Source: Methanomicrobiales archaeon
GTDB lineage: Archaea > Halobacteriota > Methanomicrobia > Methanomicrobiales > JACTUA01
Length of the DNA: 64,000 bases
Reading direction: 5' to 3'
Assembly: GCA_015660865.1 (NCBI GenBank)
Contig: JACTUA010000002.1
Coordinates: forward strand, 124,548 to 188,547
The notes under the pieces were generated by a model. The model was not told the DNA's origin. It searched no databases and saw only the letters and a program-made list of their open reading frames with translations. Both the position numbers and the translations under genes were made by a program. Positions 7,167-15,770 of this stretch are shown one piece after another. Numbering within the stretch: position 1 is the first letter of the stretch; each line of letters starts with the position of its first letter.

Positions 7167-8580
7167 CGATCTCCGGCAAGGTCGCCCCCGGGGGAGCATC
7201 CTTCCTTTCCCCCGGCTCCCTCTCCACCGGGTACCCTGCCTTCTCCCATGCCGCCATGGACCCGAGGACAACGACGACATCCCTGAATCCTTCCTGGAGG
7301 AGCAGGCTTGCCGCGATGGAGGACTTGTAGCCCGCGTCGCAGAAGCAGACGATCTCCTTCTCCATCGGGACCTTGCAGATGTACGAGCGGAACTCACCTG
7401 CATAGATCTGGTGAGCGCCCGGGAGGTGCCCGTGCTTCACGTAATTGGGCTCGTCGCGGAGATCGAGGAGGTACAGGGACGGGTCCCCGAGGTGTTCCTT
7501 CAGGTCGTGGACCGTCCAGGTCTTCACCGTCCCGACCGGCTCTGCGGCCTTCGCCCAGGCCATGAAACCCCCATCGAGACAGCCGGCCAGCCTGTCGTAC
7601 CCGATCCTTGCGAACTGGCGCTGGATCTCACCGAGATCCTGGTTGAAGTCATCCACGATGATGATCGGGTCCTCGTAGTTCAGGAAGTAGCCTGCAAAGG
7701 CGGAGAGCCCCTCGCGCCAGATATGGAGGCTCCCGGGCACGTGCCCGCCGGCAAACGAGGAAGGAGACCGGATATCCACCAGCTGAGCGCCCTTCTTCGT
7801 GAGATCCTTCACCTCCGATACCGGGAGTGCCTGGATATGGAGGGGGCATGAGAGGGGAGGCGGGCCGTTCCGGTTCTTTACCTCCATCTGTGAGAAGTAG
7901 GGCGGGTAGTGGTGCCGCTCGGCGACCTTCCTCCTGATGAAGGCCTCCCTGTCCAGCCGGAGGATGGGATTCGTCTCCTTCTCGTAGCCTACCGTGGTCC
8001 ATGGGAGATCGCTGATATCGGCCCCGCAGACCGACCCGCCGCCATGGGCGGGGCAGACGATGACCCCGTCCCCGAGGGGCAGGATCTTTTTATGGAGGCT
8101 GTCGTAGAGCTCCCCTGCCACCTCCTCCTTCCGGTCGGGGTAGAAGTCCGTCCGCCCGACTTCGCCGGCAAAGAGAGCGTCGCCGGTGAATACCATCAGG
8201 GGTATTGAGGAGACCTCGGTATCCGAGAGGACGATGGAGATGCTCTCCCCGGTATGGCCGGGGGTCTCCAGGATGCTGAGATCGAGGCTGCCGACCCTGA
8301 AGCGGTCACCCTCATGGACAGGCTTTCCGTACGCGAAGTCGAGCTTTGCCCCATGGTGGATCTCGCACCCGGTTGCCCTTGCGAGCTCAAGGGACCCGAT
8401 CAGGTAGTCCTCGTTCCGGTGCGTCTCGAAGGCATGGGTGATCCGGAGGTCATTCTTCCGGGCAATCTCCAGGTAGATGCCAATGTCCCGGCGGGGATCG
8501 ATAACAGCGGCCTCTCCCCCGGACCCCGCCAGGTAGGAGTTGTGGGCAAGCCCCGCCGAGACGAACTTCTCGAAGATCAT
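7156..8580 (-). CDS. Metallo-beta-lactamase fold protein with two rhodanese domains (persulfide dioxygenase-like)
   Basis: Probable sulfur-metabolism enzyme of the ETHE1/persulfide dioxygenase group. Residues about 1-230 are the MBL fold. The usual HxHxDH motif reads ETHRNEDY here, losing the second and last His. The three ligands of the mononuclear iron site in persulfide dioxygenases are kept: the His of THR, the His of TPGHTGES and the Asp of FTGDALF. Residues about 260-350 are a rhodanese domain lacking the catalytic Cys (VDDFNQD). Residues about 365-460 are a second rhodanese domain with Cys in CDAGYKSS, so it may carry sulfane sulfur. No signal peptide is seen, so it is cytoplasmic. The 474-residue length fits the MBL-rhodanese-rhodanese class. 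The substrate is inferred. Confidence 0.85.
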   Translation of the reverse strand: MIFEKFVSAGLAHNSYLAGSGGEAAVIDPRRDIGIYLEIARKNDLRITHAFETHRNEDYLIGSLELARATGCEIHHGAKLDFAYGKPVHEGDRFRVGSLDLSILETPGHTGESISIVLSDTEVSSIPLMVFTGDALFAGEVGRTDFYPDRKEEVAGELYDSLHKKILPLGDGVIVCPAHGGGSVCGADISDLPWTTVGYEKETNPILRLDREAFIRRKVAERHHYPPYFSQMEVKNRNGPPPLSCPLHIQALPVSEVKDLTKKGAQLVDIRSPSSFAGGHVPGSLHIWREGLSAFAGYFLNYEDPIIIVDDFNQDLGEIQRQFARIGYDRLAGCLDGGFMAWAKAAEPVGTVKTWTVHDLKEHLGDPSLYLLDLRDEPNYVKHGHLPGAHQIYAGEFRSYICKVPMEKEIVCFCDAGYKSSIAASLLLQEGFRDVVVVLGSMAAWEKAGYPVEREPGERKDAPPGATLPEIGPS

Positions 8581-8636
8581 GCGCTCTCTCTCTCTAGCTC
8601 ACCACTTGCAAAGGGGAGCATTAAAAGATACCGCCC

Positions 8637-9521
8637 TCATACATTCACGTTGAGAAGGACACGGACAAGGATCCCCATGAGGAAGGAGAGGGCTGCGACG
8701 CCCAGGCTGATGGCTGCCATCTCCAGGAAGCGGCCGCGGAAGTCCAGATCCCGGGTCACCGAGGTGTAGAAGGTGAAGACGACGATGACGATGATGGCGT
8801 TCAGGATGGTGACGGCGAGGGCGAGGTAGAAGCTGGAGAAGACCAGGTACGGGGCAACCAGGAAGATGACCGTGATGATGTAAGCGACGAGGGTGTACGT
8901 CGCGGCATGGACGGGGTTCCTCCCCTCGCCCTCGGACTTGGTGGAGAGGTACTCTGCCGAGCCCATCGAGAGGGCTGCCGCGATGCCGGTGATGAGCCCG
9001 GCCATGGCGATGACCCTCGTGTTCTGGAAGGCGAGCGTGAGCCCTGCGAGGGTCCCGGTGAGCTCAACGAGGGCGTCGTTCAGGCCGAGGACGATGGATC
9101 CCGTGTACCTGAGACGCTCTTCGTCGATCAGGGCGATGAGGGCCTTCTCGTGCTGCTCCTCATCGAGGAGCACCTTCTCGAGACCGGGAACGACCTGGAG
9201 GAGGTCCTGGTAGACCTTCTGGGCCCTCTTCTCACCCCGCTCCATGAACTTGAGGGTGAAGGTTATCCCGAATATCCGGTACACCAGCAGGTAGAAGGCA
9301 ATCCTGATCCGGTCCGGGGTGAGGTCGATGCCGGTGAGGGACCGAAAGAACCGGTAATGAGCCTGCTCCACGGCGGCAGTCTCCTCGAGGACCTTCCGGT
9401 TCCCGGACTCCGACACCTTCATGGCGAGAGCTTTGTAGATCTCGTGCTCTGTGATCTCGCCTCTCTGTGAGGCGAGGATGGTATCCCGTGCCTCTTCGGG
9501 GATGGCCTTCTCCAGGGTCAT
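8637..9521 (-). CDS. Ferritin-like domain fused to VIT1/CCC1-type iron/manganese transporter
   Basis: Predicted membrane iron exporter or sequestration protein (MbfA/VIT1 family). Residues about 1-140 are a rubrerythrin-like helical domain with metal ligands such as EITEHEIY, ETAAVEQAHY and DEEQHEKAL. Residues about 145-294 are the VIT1 membrane domain with GLNDALVELTG and GSAEYLSTKSE near the cytoplasmic side, followed by three further hydrophobic segments. The in-frame GTG three codons upstream is possible, but the ATG at 9521 has AGGTG five bases before it. It lies downstream of the restriction-modification region but on the other strand. The ferritin domain would sense or oxidise Fe(II) before transport; that is family knowledge. 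Confidence 0.88.
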   Translation of the reverse strand: MTLEKAIPEEARDTILASQRGEITEHEIYKALAMKVSESGNRKVLEETAAVEQAHYRFFRSLTGIDLTPDRIRIAFYLLVYRIFGITFTLKFMERGEKRAQKVYQDLLQVVPGLEKVLLDEEQHEKALIALIDEERLRYTGSIVLGLNDALVELTGTLAGLTLAFQNTRVIAMAGLITGIAAALSMGSAEYLSTKSEGEGRNPVHAATYTLVAYIITVIFLVAPYLVFSSFYLALAVTILNAIIVIVVFTFYTSVTRDLDFRGRFLEMAAISLGVAALSFLMGILVRVLLNVNV

Positions 9522-9682
9522 TACCAACACCTAAGAACGTGTCACGATAAAAGGGTGGATCATACGTGCCTCAAGTATCACGCCAGATACGTTCACTGTC
9601 CTTGCCGACATCATTTAAAATGCCAAAACGTTATCAAGATAACATATGGAAGCATAACAAGATTCAACCGATCCCCCACCTT

Positions 9683-10624
9683 ATGGCCAGGCAATTAAGA
9701 TCAATTCCTGAAGGAAAGCCGTTCTTGAAATGGGCAGGTGGAAAAACCCAATTACTTCCCGAGTTCGATAAACGGTTTCCCACAGAATTGAAACAAAAAA
9801 AACTCACTAAGTATGTCGAACCATTTATTGGAGGCGGCGCCGTATATTTTTATGTTAATCAAAAATATTCCTTTAAACACTGCTATATCTGCGATATCAA
9901 TGAAGAATTAATACTCTCATATCTTGTGATAAAAAAGTCTGTAAATAAGCTGATTGAAAATCTTGACGCACTTAAATCAGATTACGTATCGAAAGGAGAT
10001 GAGAGTCGCAAGCAACTGTATTATCATATTCGAGATGTATTCAATCAAAAAAAATCTGAGATCGATTTTCACAAATTTCAACCGGCCTGGATTGAACGAG
10101 CCGCCCAACTTATTTTTCTCAACAGAACGTGCTATAATGGGCTGTTTAGAGTAAATCAAAAAGGAGAATTCAACGTCCCTTTTGGTAAATACAAGAATCC
10201 AGAAATTCTAAATGAGACTAATCTGAAGCAGGATGCCAAAATATTACAAATGACAGAGATCATTTTGGGTGATTTTACACAATTTAAAAAGTTTGTTGAT
10301 AAAAATACATTCGTTTATCTGGATCCTCCCTACCGCCCACTTAATGTTACGTCCTCATTCACATCCTATTCAAGGGATGGATTCTCGGATGATGATCAAA
10401 AACGTCTTGCAAAATTCTTTAGAGAACTTGACAAATTAGGCGCAAAAGTATTACTCAGTAATTCTGATCCAAAGAACGAGAATCCTTACGATACATTTTT
10501 TGAGGATTTGTATTCAGACTACACGATTGAGCGCGTACCAGCTAAACGAAGCATTAATTGCGTTGGTTCTGGTCGTGGAGAAATTAACGAATTAATTATC
10601 ACTAATTATCGTCGTAAGATCTGA
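9683..10624 (+). CDS. DNA adenine methyltransferase, D12 class (type II modification)
   Basis: N6-adenine DNA methylase of the Dam/DpnM (D12) class, probably protecting the host from the adjoining nuclease. Motif I FLKWAGGKTQLLP lies near residues 14-26, YVEPFIGGGAVYF near 53, and the catalytic DPPYRP in the second half. A TATA-like TTTAAAAT at 9613-9620 would start transcripts near 9645, so I prefer the ATG at 9683 (MARQLRS) over in-frame starts at 9566 or 9620; this gives 313 residues. Base composition is much more AT-rich than the flanks, and it is followed seven bases later by the restriction gene, both signs of acquisition as a unit. The recognition sequence cannot be read from the protein. 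Confidence 0.9.
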   Translation: MARQLRSIPEGKPFLKWAGGKTQLLPEFDKRFPTELKQKKLTKYVEPFIGGGAVYFYVNQKYSFKHCYICDINEELILSYLVIKKSVNKLIENLDALKSDYVSKGDESRKQLYYHIRDVFNQKKSEIDFHKFQPAWIERAAQLIFLNRTCYNGLFRVNQKGEFNVPFGKYKNPEILNETNLKQDAKILQMTEIILGDFTQFKKFVDKNTFVYLDPPYRPLNVTSSFTSYSRDGFSDDDQKRLAKFFRELDKLGAKVLLSNSDPKNENPYDTFFEDLYSDYTIERVPAKRSINCVGSGRGEINELIITNYRRKI

Positions 10625-10631
10625 TTGGCAT

Positions 10632-11966
10632 ATGTCGCAAAATGATGAAGCATGGGAAAAAATCTTCGAACGTCTCCCTCTTCTTGCTGATATTGAGCAA
10701 CAAGGCTTTGTCTATATAACCGCTGATGATTTAAAACGGACGAGCGATGGTAGGGAACCGCGTCTCCTTGCCAAAATGGATACTAAAAACCTTAGGCCGG
10801 GAATTTTCAAACGGCATACATTATCGATTCTCCCCGTTGAAAACGGGAAATACATAATATTCAAAGATAAATTGTCTAAGACCTACTATTCCCTCGGACA
10901 TTTATTTTCTAGAATTAGCCCTGAAGAGTATCGTCCCACGCGGGATTTTGGTGAATATCAGAGTCTAGATATTCAGAATATTTCTTCCGAATCTCAGGCA
11001 ATAGACTATGCAAATCTGATATCGCTCCTTAAAACTTTTACCAATGAACGTGAATTAAATCTCACTATTCGTGGGAGACAACGCTCCGAATCGTTCCCAA
11101 TCAAAATCCCCATAGATCATCACACGGTTCAAGTCTCGGGTGTTCAGATTGAAGTTGATGCAGGTTATGAAAGTCCAGAAAAAATCTATCTTTTTGAAGT
11201 AAAAATGGGACGGATTGAAGATTTCAATATCCGGCAACTCTATTATCCTTTTAAAAACTGGTCATGCAAATCATTGAAGGAAATTGTTCCTTTATTTTTC
11301 TTCTATACCAACGGTCTCTTCTATATCCTTCAGTTCTCCTTCGGGAAAGAATATGGTGACCTGCATTTTGTCCAAGGTAAGTGCTTCACTGTCAACGAAC
11401 CCATAAAACAACAGATAAATTTGCACAAACTTTTTCTATCGACCAATGTTGAATTCGAACCAGATGTCCCCTATCCTCAGGCGAATGACCTTGATAAGGT
11501 CATCGATATTGTTATTAATTTTTCAAAAGGGCTAACGACTAAAGCCGCCATTTCAGAATTTTTCGAATTTGATGAGCGACAAGGCGACTATTATGCAAAT
11601 GCTGCAATTTATCTCGGTTTCCTTGAAAGGCGGCGACCTGCGTCATCAGCATTTCAACTCACGAGAGAAGGAGAATATATCACTAGTTCGCAAAATCGAT
11701 CCCAAAGAAATCTTTTATTATTGAAACAAATTTTAAAGAAACCGAGTTTTAATGAAATTGTCAGTTTATTTATGGATCAACACTTTGATTTGCCAGCTTT
11801 AAAAATTGAAATAATTTCATCAATCATCCGTCGTTATGTTTCACTAAATCATACAACTGCCCGGAGGAGATCTTCGACAGTATTGAGTTGGTTAAAATGG
11901 TTAGAATTTAATATGGATTTTTCACTAAATCCAAATCCATCACCTCACATCACAGAGAAAAATTAA
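10632..11966 (+). CDS. Type II restriction endonuclease-like protein (PD-(D/E)xK)
   Basis: Probable partner nuclease of the upstream D12 methylase. Near residues 174-198 the sequence IEVDAGYE, then after a short gap FEVKMG, fits the D-x(n)-ExK catalytic core of PD-(D/E)xK nucleases. The C-terminal third (GLTTKAAISEFFEFDERQGDYYANAAIYLG and following) resembles a winged-helix DNA-binding segment. It is 444 residues and AT-rich like the methylase. The gene begins seven bases after the methylase stop. No membrane or signal segment is present. The family name and cut site are not recognisable by eye, and it could instead be an R-M accessory protein, though the ExK core argues for the nuclease. Confidence 0.75.
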   Translation: MSQNDEAWEKIFERLPLLADIEQQGFVYITADDLKRTSDGREPRLLAKMDTKNLRPGIFKRHTLSILPVENGKYIIFKDKLSKTYYSLGHLFSRISPEEYRPTRDFGEYQSLDIQNISSESQAIDYANLISLLKTFTNERELNLTIRGRQRSESFPIKIPIDHHTVQVSGVQIEVDAGYESPEKIYLFEVKMGRIEDFNIRQLYYPFKNWSCKSLKEIVPLFFFYTNGLFYILQFSFGKEYGDLHFVQGKCFTVNEPIKQQINLHKLFLSTNVEFEPDVPYPQANDLDKVIDIVINFSKGLTTKAAISEFFEFDERQGDYYANAAIYLGFLERRRPASSAFQLTREGEYITSSQNRSQRNLLLLKQILKKPSFNEIVSLFMDQHFDLPALKIEIISSIIRRYVSLNHTTARRRSSTVLSWLKWLEFNMDFSLNPNPSPHITEKN

Positions 11967-12056
11967 TTAAGAATTATTATTCAAATCTCATTCAACAAAC
12001 AAATATATATATTTTGACATAAAATAATCCATTACCAAACCCTGCTTGACAAGCGA

Positions 12057-12066
12057 AAAGTTAAAC
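12057..12066 (+). promoter_or_regulatory. TATA box of the hybrid sensor gene, leaderless start
   Basis: AAAAGTTAAA is centred 25 bases before the ATG at 12087, so the transcript should begin at or near the start codon, with no ribosome site visible. The stretch 11967-12056 is AT-rich spacer with a second TATA-like run at 12000-12014. Confidence 0.4.
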
Positions 12067-12086
12067 TTGGTTCATCTGGTCATTCG

Positions 12087-14048
12087 ATGGCGCAAGAACC
12101 TCTGGACGGGGGGCCAGCGTTCCCGGCCCCGAAGATCGCAGTCCTCTACGTCGATGACGAACCTGCCCTCCTCGAACTCAGCACGCTCTTCCTCGGCCGG
12201 AACAGGGATTTTGCCATCGACACCGCCCTCTCGGCGAAGCTCGCGCTGGAGAAGCTCCGGCTGCACCCGTACGATGTCATTGTTGCAGATTACCTGATGC
12301 CCGAGATGGACGGAATCGAGTTCCTGAAGGGACTCAGGACAGCGGGCTGCACCATCCCCTTCATCATCTTCACGGGGAAGGGCAGGGAGGACGTCGCCAT
12401 CGAGGCCCTCAACTCAGGTGCCGACTTCTACCTCCAGAAGGGGGGGGACCCCAGGTCCCAGTTCGCAGAACTGGCGAACATGATCCGGCAGGCCGCCCAC
12501 AAGCGGCGGGCCGAGGAGGCCCTCCGCGAGAGCGAGCAGCAGCTCCATGCCATCCTCCAGGGCTCCCCCATCCCTCAGATCGTCATAGACCACGACCATC
12601 GTGTCGTCCACTGGAACCGGGCCATGGAACAGTACTTCGGCATACCCGCCCAGGAGATGATCGGGACAACCCAGCAATGGAGAGCCTTCTACACCTGCGA
12701 GCGGCCATGCCTCGCCGATCTCATCGTCGACGGAAGGATCGACGAGATCCCCCGCTGGTATCCCGGCAAGTTCGCCAGTTCCCGTCACATCGAGGGTGCC
12801 TTCGAGGTCACGGACTTCTTCCCGAAGATGGGGGAGCACGGGAAATGGTTCTTCTTCACCGCTGTTGCCATCCATGACAGGTCCGGGAAGACGATCGGTG
12901 CCCTCGAGACCCTCGAGGATATCACCGAGCAGGTAGAGGCAGAGACGAACCTCACCGAGAGGGCCGGCGAGATCGAGGAGGCCCATGCCCAGCTCGAGGC
13001 CATCTTCCAGGCATTCCCCGATGTGTACCTCAGGTTCGACTGCGACGGGACCATCCTGGACCTCAGGACCCGGGACCCGTCCTCGGTCTTCCTGGCCTAT
13101 GATCAGCTCCTCACGCGGAAGGTCAGGGATCTCCTCGCGCCCGGGGAAGGGACACTTGTGGAGGAGACGATCCGTGATGTCCACCTGAGCGGGAAGATGC
13201 AGATCATCGAGTTCACCCAGGAGATCGAGGGTTCCCGGCGTTCCTTCGAGGGGAGGTTCATCCCCCTTCTCGGTTCCCAGGTCATCGGCATCTTCCGGGA
13301 CATCACCGACCGGAAGGTGGGCGAGACGGCCCTCAGGCAGGCGAACACGAAGCTCCAGCTCCTCTCGGGCATCACGCGCCATGATATCCTGAACGCCCTC
13401 ACGGCCCTCTCGGCGTATCAGCAGCTTGCCATGGAGGCCTCGGCCGATCCCCTCATGCTCACCTACCTGGAGAAGCAGCACGGGATAACCCGACAGATAC
13501 ACACCCTCGTCGAGTTTACCCGGTTCTACCAGAAGATCGGGGTCACGGAACCCACCTGGCAGGATGTCCAGGAGATCCTCACCCGTGTCGTCCGGCAGCT
13601 CGATACGCAGGGGATCCCGGTGGTTTTTGATCTCCAGGGGATCGAGGTCTATGCCGATCCCCTGCTCGAGCGGGTATTCTCCAACCTCATCGAGAACGCG
13701 GTCCGGCACGGCGGGCGGGTGACCTGCATCCGCTTCGGGCACGACGAGAACTCCTCGGGGCTCACGGTGACCTGCGAGGATGACGGCACAGGGATTGACC
13801 CTGGCGAGAAGGAGAATATCTTCGGAAAGGGCTACGGAAAACATTCAGGCCTGGGCCTCTTTCTCGTGAGAGAGATCCTCTCCATCACCGGCCTCTCCAT
13901 CCGCGAGACCGGCGAGCAGGGCAACGGGGCGCGGTTCGAGATCTCCATCCCCCGGGGGAATTACCGGGTCTCCGGGACGCCGGGGAGGACCGTGCACGAG
14001 ACCACCCTCACGGTCGCGGACCTTCACGCTCCCCCGTCGGAACAGTGA
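12087..14048 (+). CDS. Hybrid sensor: REC-PAS-PAS-histidine kinase
   Basis: Cytoplasmic signalling protein. Residues about 17-140 are a response-regulator receiver with VLYVDDEP acidic residues, the phospho-acceptor Asp in VIVADYLMPEMDG and the conserved Lys of LQKGG. Residues about 150-275 and 300-415 are PAS domains, each followed by a linker ending DITEQ or DITDRK. Near residue 430 ITRHDILNALTAL carries the phospho-His, and residues about 530-640 form the HATPase with NLIENAVRHG, DDGTGIDPGEK and GLGLFLVREI. No transmembrane helices are seen, so it senses an internal signal, and a receiver at the N-terminus suggests a relay input. Such REC-PAS-kinase proteins are common in Methanomicrobiales. 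No cognate output regulator is adjacent. Confidence 0.9.
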   Translation: MAQEPLDGGPAFPAPKIAVLYVDDEPALLELSTLFLGRNRDFAIDTALSAKLALEKLRLHPYDVIVADYLMPEMDGIEFLKGLRTAGCTIPFIIFTGKGREDVAIEALNSGADFYLQKGGDPRSQFAELANMIRQAAHKRRAEEALRESEQQLHAILQGSPIPQIVIDHDHRVVHWNRAMEQYFGIPAQEMIGTTQQWRAFYTCERPCLADLIVDGRIDEIPRWYPGKFASSRHIEGAFEVTDFFPKMGEHGKWFFFTAVAIHDRSGKTIGALETLEDITEQVEAETNLTERAGEIEEAHAQLEAIFQAFPDVYLRFDCDGTILDLRTRDPSSVFLAYDQLLTRKVRDLLAPGEGTLVEETIRDVHLSGKMQIIEFTQEIEGSRRSFEGRFIPLLGSQVIGIFRDITDRKVGETALRQANTKLQLLSGITRHDILNALTALSAYQQLAMEASADPLMLTYLEKQHGITRQIHTLVEFTRFYQKIGVTEPTWQDVQEILTRVVRQLDTQGIPVVFDLQGIEVYADPLLERVFSNLIENAVRHGGRVTCIRFGHDENSSGLTVTCEDDGTGIDPGEKENIFGKGYGKHSGLGLFLVREILSITGLSIRETGEQGNGARFEISIPRGNYRVSGTPGRTVHETTLTVADLHAPPSEQ

Positions 14049-14353
14049 ACCATTCCTTTCCAGTATCTCCCCCCATTTTTCGGAAATGAGACATCTGCCC
14101 CATCTCCCGATAACCGGTAAAATCCGTACAATATCTCTCGTTTATTTTCCGCGGATGAAAAGGGGATTGTTCATGAGATTGGGTTATTCGCTATTCCTGA
14201 TTTATATTATTTTCTCTCTGAAAAACCCCCGGAAAAGTGTTATTTTATGAAAATTATAAGGCTAATAAAATTTAAAGCATTGAAATAATAATATAGGTGA
14301 TCAACCCAAGAACTTCAAGGGTGCTCTCGTCCCCCCGAAACAGTTGTGCGTCC
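14049..14353 (+). other. AT-rich intergenic stretch
   Basis: No convincing gene. It contains TATA-like runs, including AAAATTTAAAG near 14265-14276, that could drive the following membrane protein gene. A GTG at 14297 lies about 25 bases from that box and would give a longer, leaderless product. Confidence 0.4.
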
Positions 14354-15028
14354 ATGGCGGCATCTCCTGATCCCTCCGGCTTTGGTGAGTATATGAAGAG
14401 GGTATCCCACATCATCGCCCTCCAGGGGATCTTCGGGATCATCCTCCTCTCCACCAGGTACCTGCCGGACCAGTCCATGGCCATCGTGATCCGGGGACAG
14501 GAGATCCTCACGCTCCTTGATATCAACTCCCTCGCCGTCTTCGCCCTCTTCCTCGTCCTCTCCATCGCGGTCTTCCGCCAGGAGTCGGACGGGGCCCTGC
14601 AACGAGGGGATCCCTTCCTCCGCGTCCTCGAGGGATACGGGAGCCCCTCGGGCTCGACCACCCTCTTCCGGGTGGTCCATGCCATCTTCTCGGTGGTCAC
14701 GATCCTCGTGTACCTCACCTCGACCCCCCTCGTCCCCTCCCTCCACCAGGAGGCGGGGATCCTGGTCCTGTTCATCATCGTGGTCTTCTCCTCGCCGGGC
14801 GTCTCCTCTGCCAGCTCACGCTTCTTCGACCGGACCTTGAACGGGCTCCAGAAGGCCTTCCCCTGCCTGATCTACCTGCTGGGCCTGGGGCTCATCTTCG
14901 GAGGGGCTGTCACGGGCACCCAGAACCTGCTCATCTTCGGGATGGTTGTCATCTCGTTTGAGATCCTCTACGTCGTGGTGCGGGAGGACCGCCGGGTGCG
15001 GGCCGGGGAGTCCTCCCGTGACGGCTGA
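14354..15028 (+). CDS. Predicted multi-pass membrane protein, unknown function
   Basis: I do not recognise a family. From the ATG at 14354 the protein has about 224 residues with roughly six hydrophobic segments: ALQGIFGIILLS, LAVFALFLVLSIAVF, VHAIFSVVTILVYL, EAGILVLFIIVVF, CLIYLLGLGLIFG and LIFGMVVISFEILYVVV. It ends in a basic cytoplasmic tail. A GTG at 14297 would add 19 residues and sits at the expected leaderless distance from a TATA box, so the start is uncertain. It has high GC like the host genome and stands alone between the sensor and hxlB. Confidence 0.65.
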   Translation: MAASPDPSGFGEYMKRVSHIIALQGIFGIILLSTRYLPDQSMAIVIRGQEILTLLDINSLAVFALFLVLSIAVFRQESDGALQRGDPFLRVLEGYGSPSGSTTLFRVVHAIFSVVTILVYLTSTPLVPSLHQEAGILVLFIIVVFSSPGVSSASSRFFDRTLNGLQKAFPCLIYLLGLGLIFGGAVTGTQNLLIFGMVVISFEILYVVVREDRRVRAGESSRDG

Positions 15029-15145
15029 GCGTGGCCCGGAGGCGGCCGGTTCACGCTCATCCGGCCCGGAAAAGGGGCATTTTCGCTGCCCGTCTCATGA
15101 ATAAAATCAAGTAGTCCGGGGGAGTACGCTATCAAGAGGAGGAGC

Positions 15146-15745
15146 ATGGAAGAGCACCCGGTCCAGGACATGATGCGGCTCATGGCGTCCAAGGTGAGGG
15201 GCATCGCAAACGGCATCTCCGACGGGGAAGTGGAGGGGCTCATCCGGGAGATCCTCGGCGCGAAGCGGATCTATGTCATGGGTGCCGGGAGATCGGGGCT
15301 CGTTGCCAAGGCCTTTGCCATGCGCCTGATGCACCTCGGCCTCAGTTCCTATGTCGTGGGCGAGACCGTCACCCCGGCGATGGACCCCGCGGATCTCATG
15401 GTCGTCTTCTCGGGGTCGGGAGAGACGAAGACCATCGCCGACATCGCGGAGTCGGCAAAAAGTATCGGGGGCAGGCTCTGCCTCATCACCTCGAGGAGGG
15501 AGTCCCGGATTGGCCGGATCGCCGACTGCTGCGTGGTCATCGAGAGCCGCCGGGACGAGACCGGGGACGAGAGCGCGGAGTTCGAGATCCGGCAGATGAT
15601 GGGCAAGCACAAGTCCTTCGCCCCACTGGGCACGCTCTTCGAGACGGCCTCCGTGATCCTCGCCGACGCGGTCATCTCGCGGCTGATGGAGATCAAGGAT
15701 GTCAACGTCGAGACGCTCAGGGGAAGGCACGTGAACATCGAGTGA
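15146..15745 (+). CDS. hxlB: 6-phospho-3-hexuloisomerase
   Basis: SIS-domain isomerase interconverting arabino-3-hexulose 6-phosphate and fructose 6-phosphate in the ribulose monophosphate route. In archaea this route usually runs backwards to make ribulose 5-phosphate for nucleotides. The SIS signature is clear: YVMGAGRSGLVAKAFAMRL (near residues 38-56), FSGSGETKT and an HKSFAPLGT segment, in a 199-residue protein of normal family length. The GGAGGAGC ribosome site precedes the ATG. The partner hexulose-phosphate synthase is not adjacent; instead an aminotransferase and an M42 peptidase follow with short gaps. Confidence 0.93.
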   Translation: MEEHPVQDMMRLMASKVRGIANGISDGEVEGLIREILGAKRIYVMGAGRSGLVAKAFAMRLMHLGLSSYVVGETVTPAMDPADLMVVFSGSGETKTIADIAESAKSIGGRLCLITSRRESRIGRIADCCVVIESRRDETGDESAEFEIRQMMGKHKSFAPLGTLFETASVILADAVISRLMEIKDVNVETLRGRHVNIE

Positions 15746-15770
15746 ACGACAGGGGAGAGGGGATGAAGGG

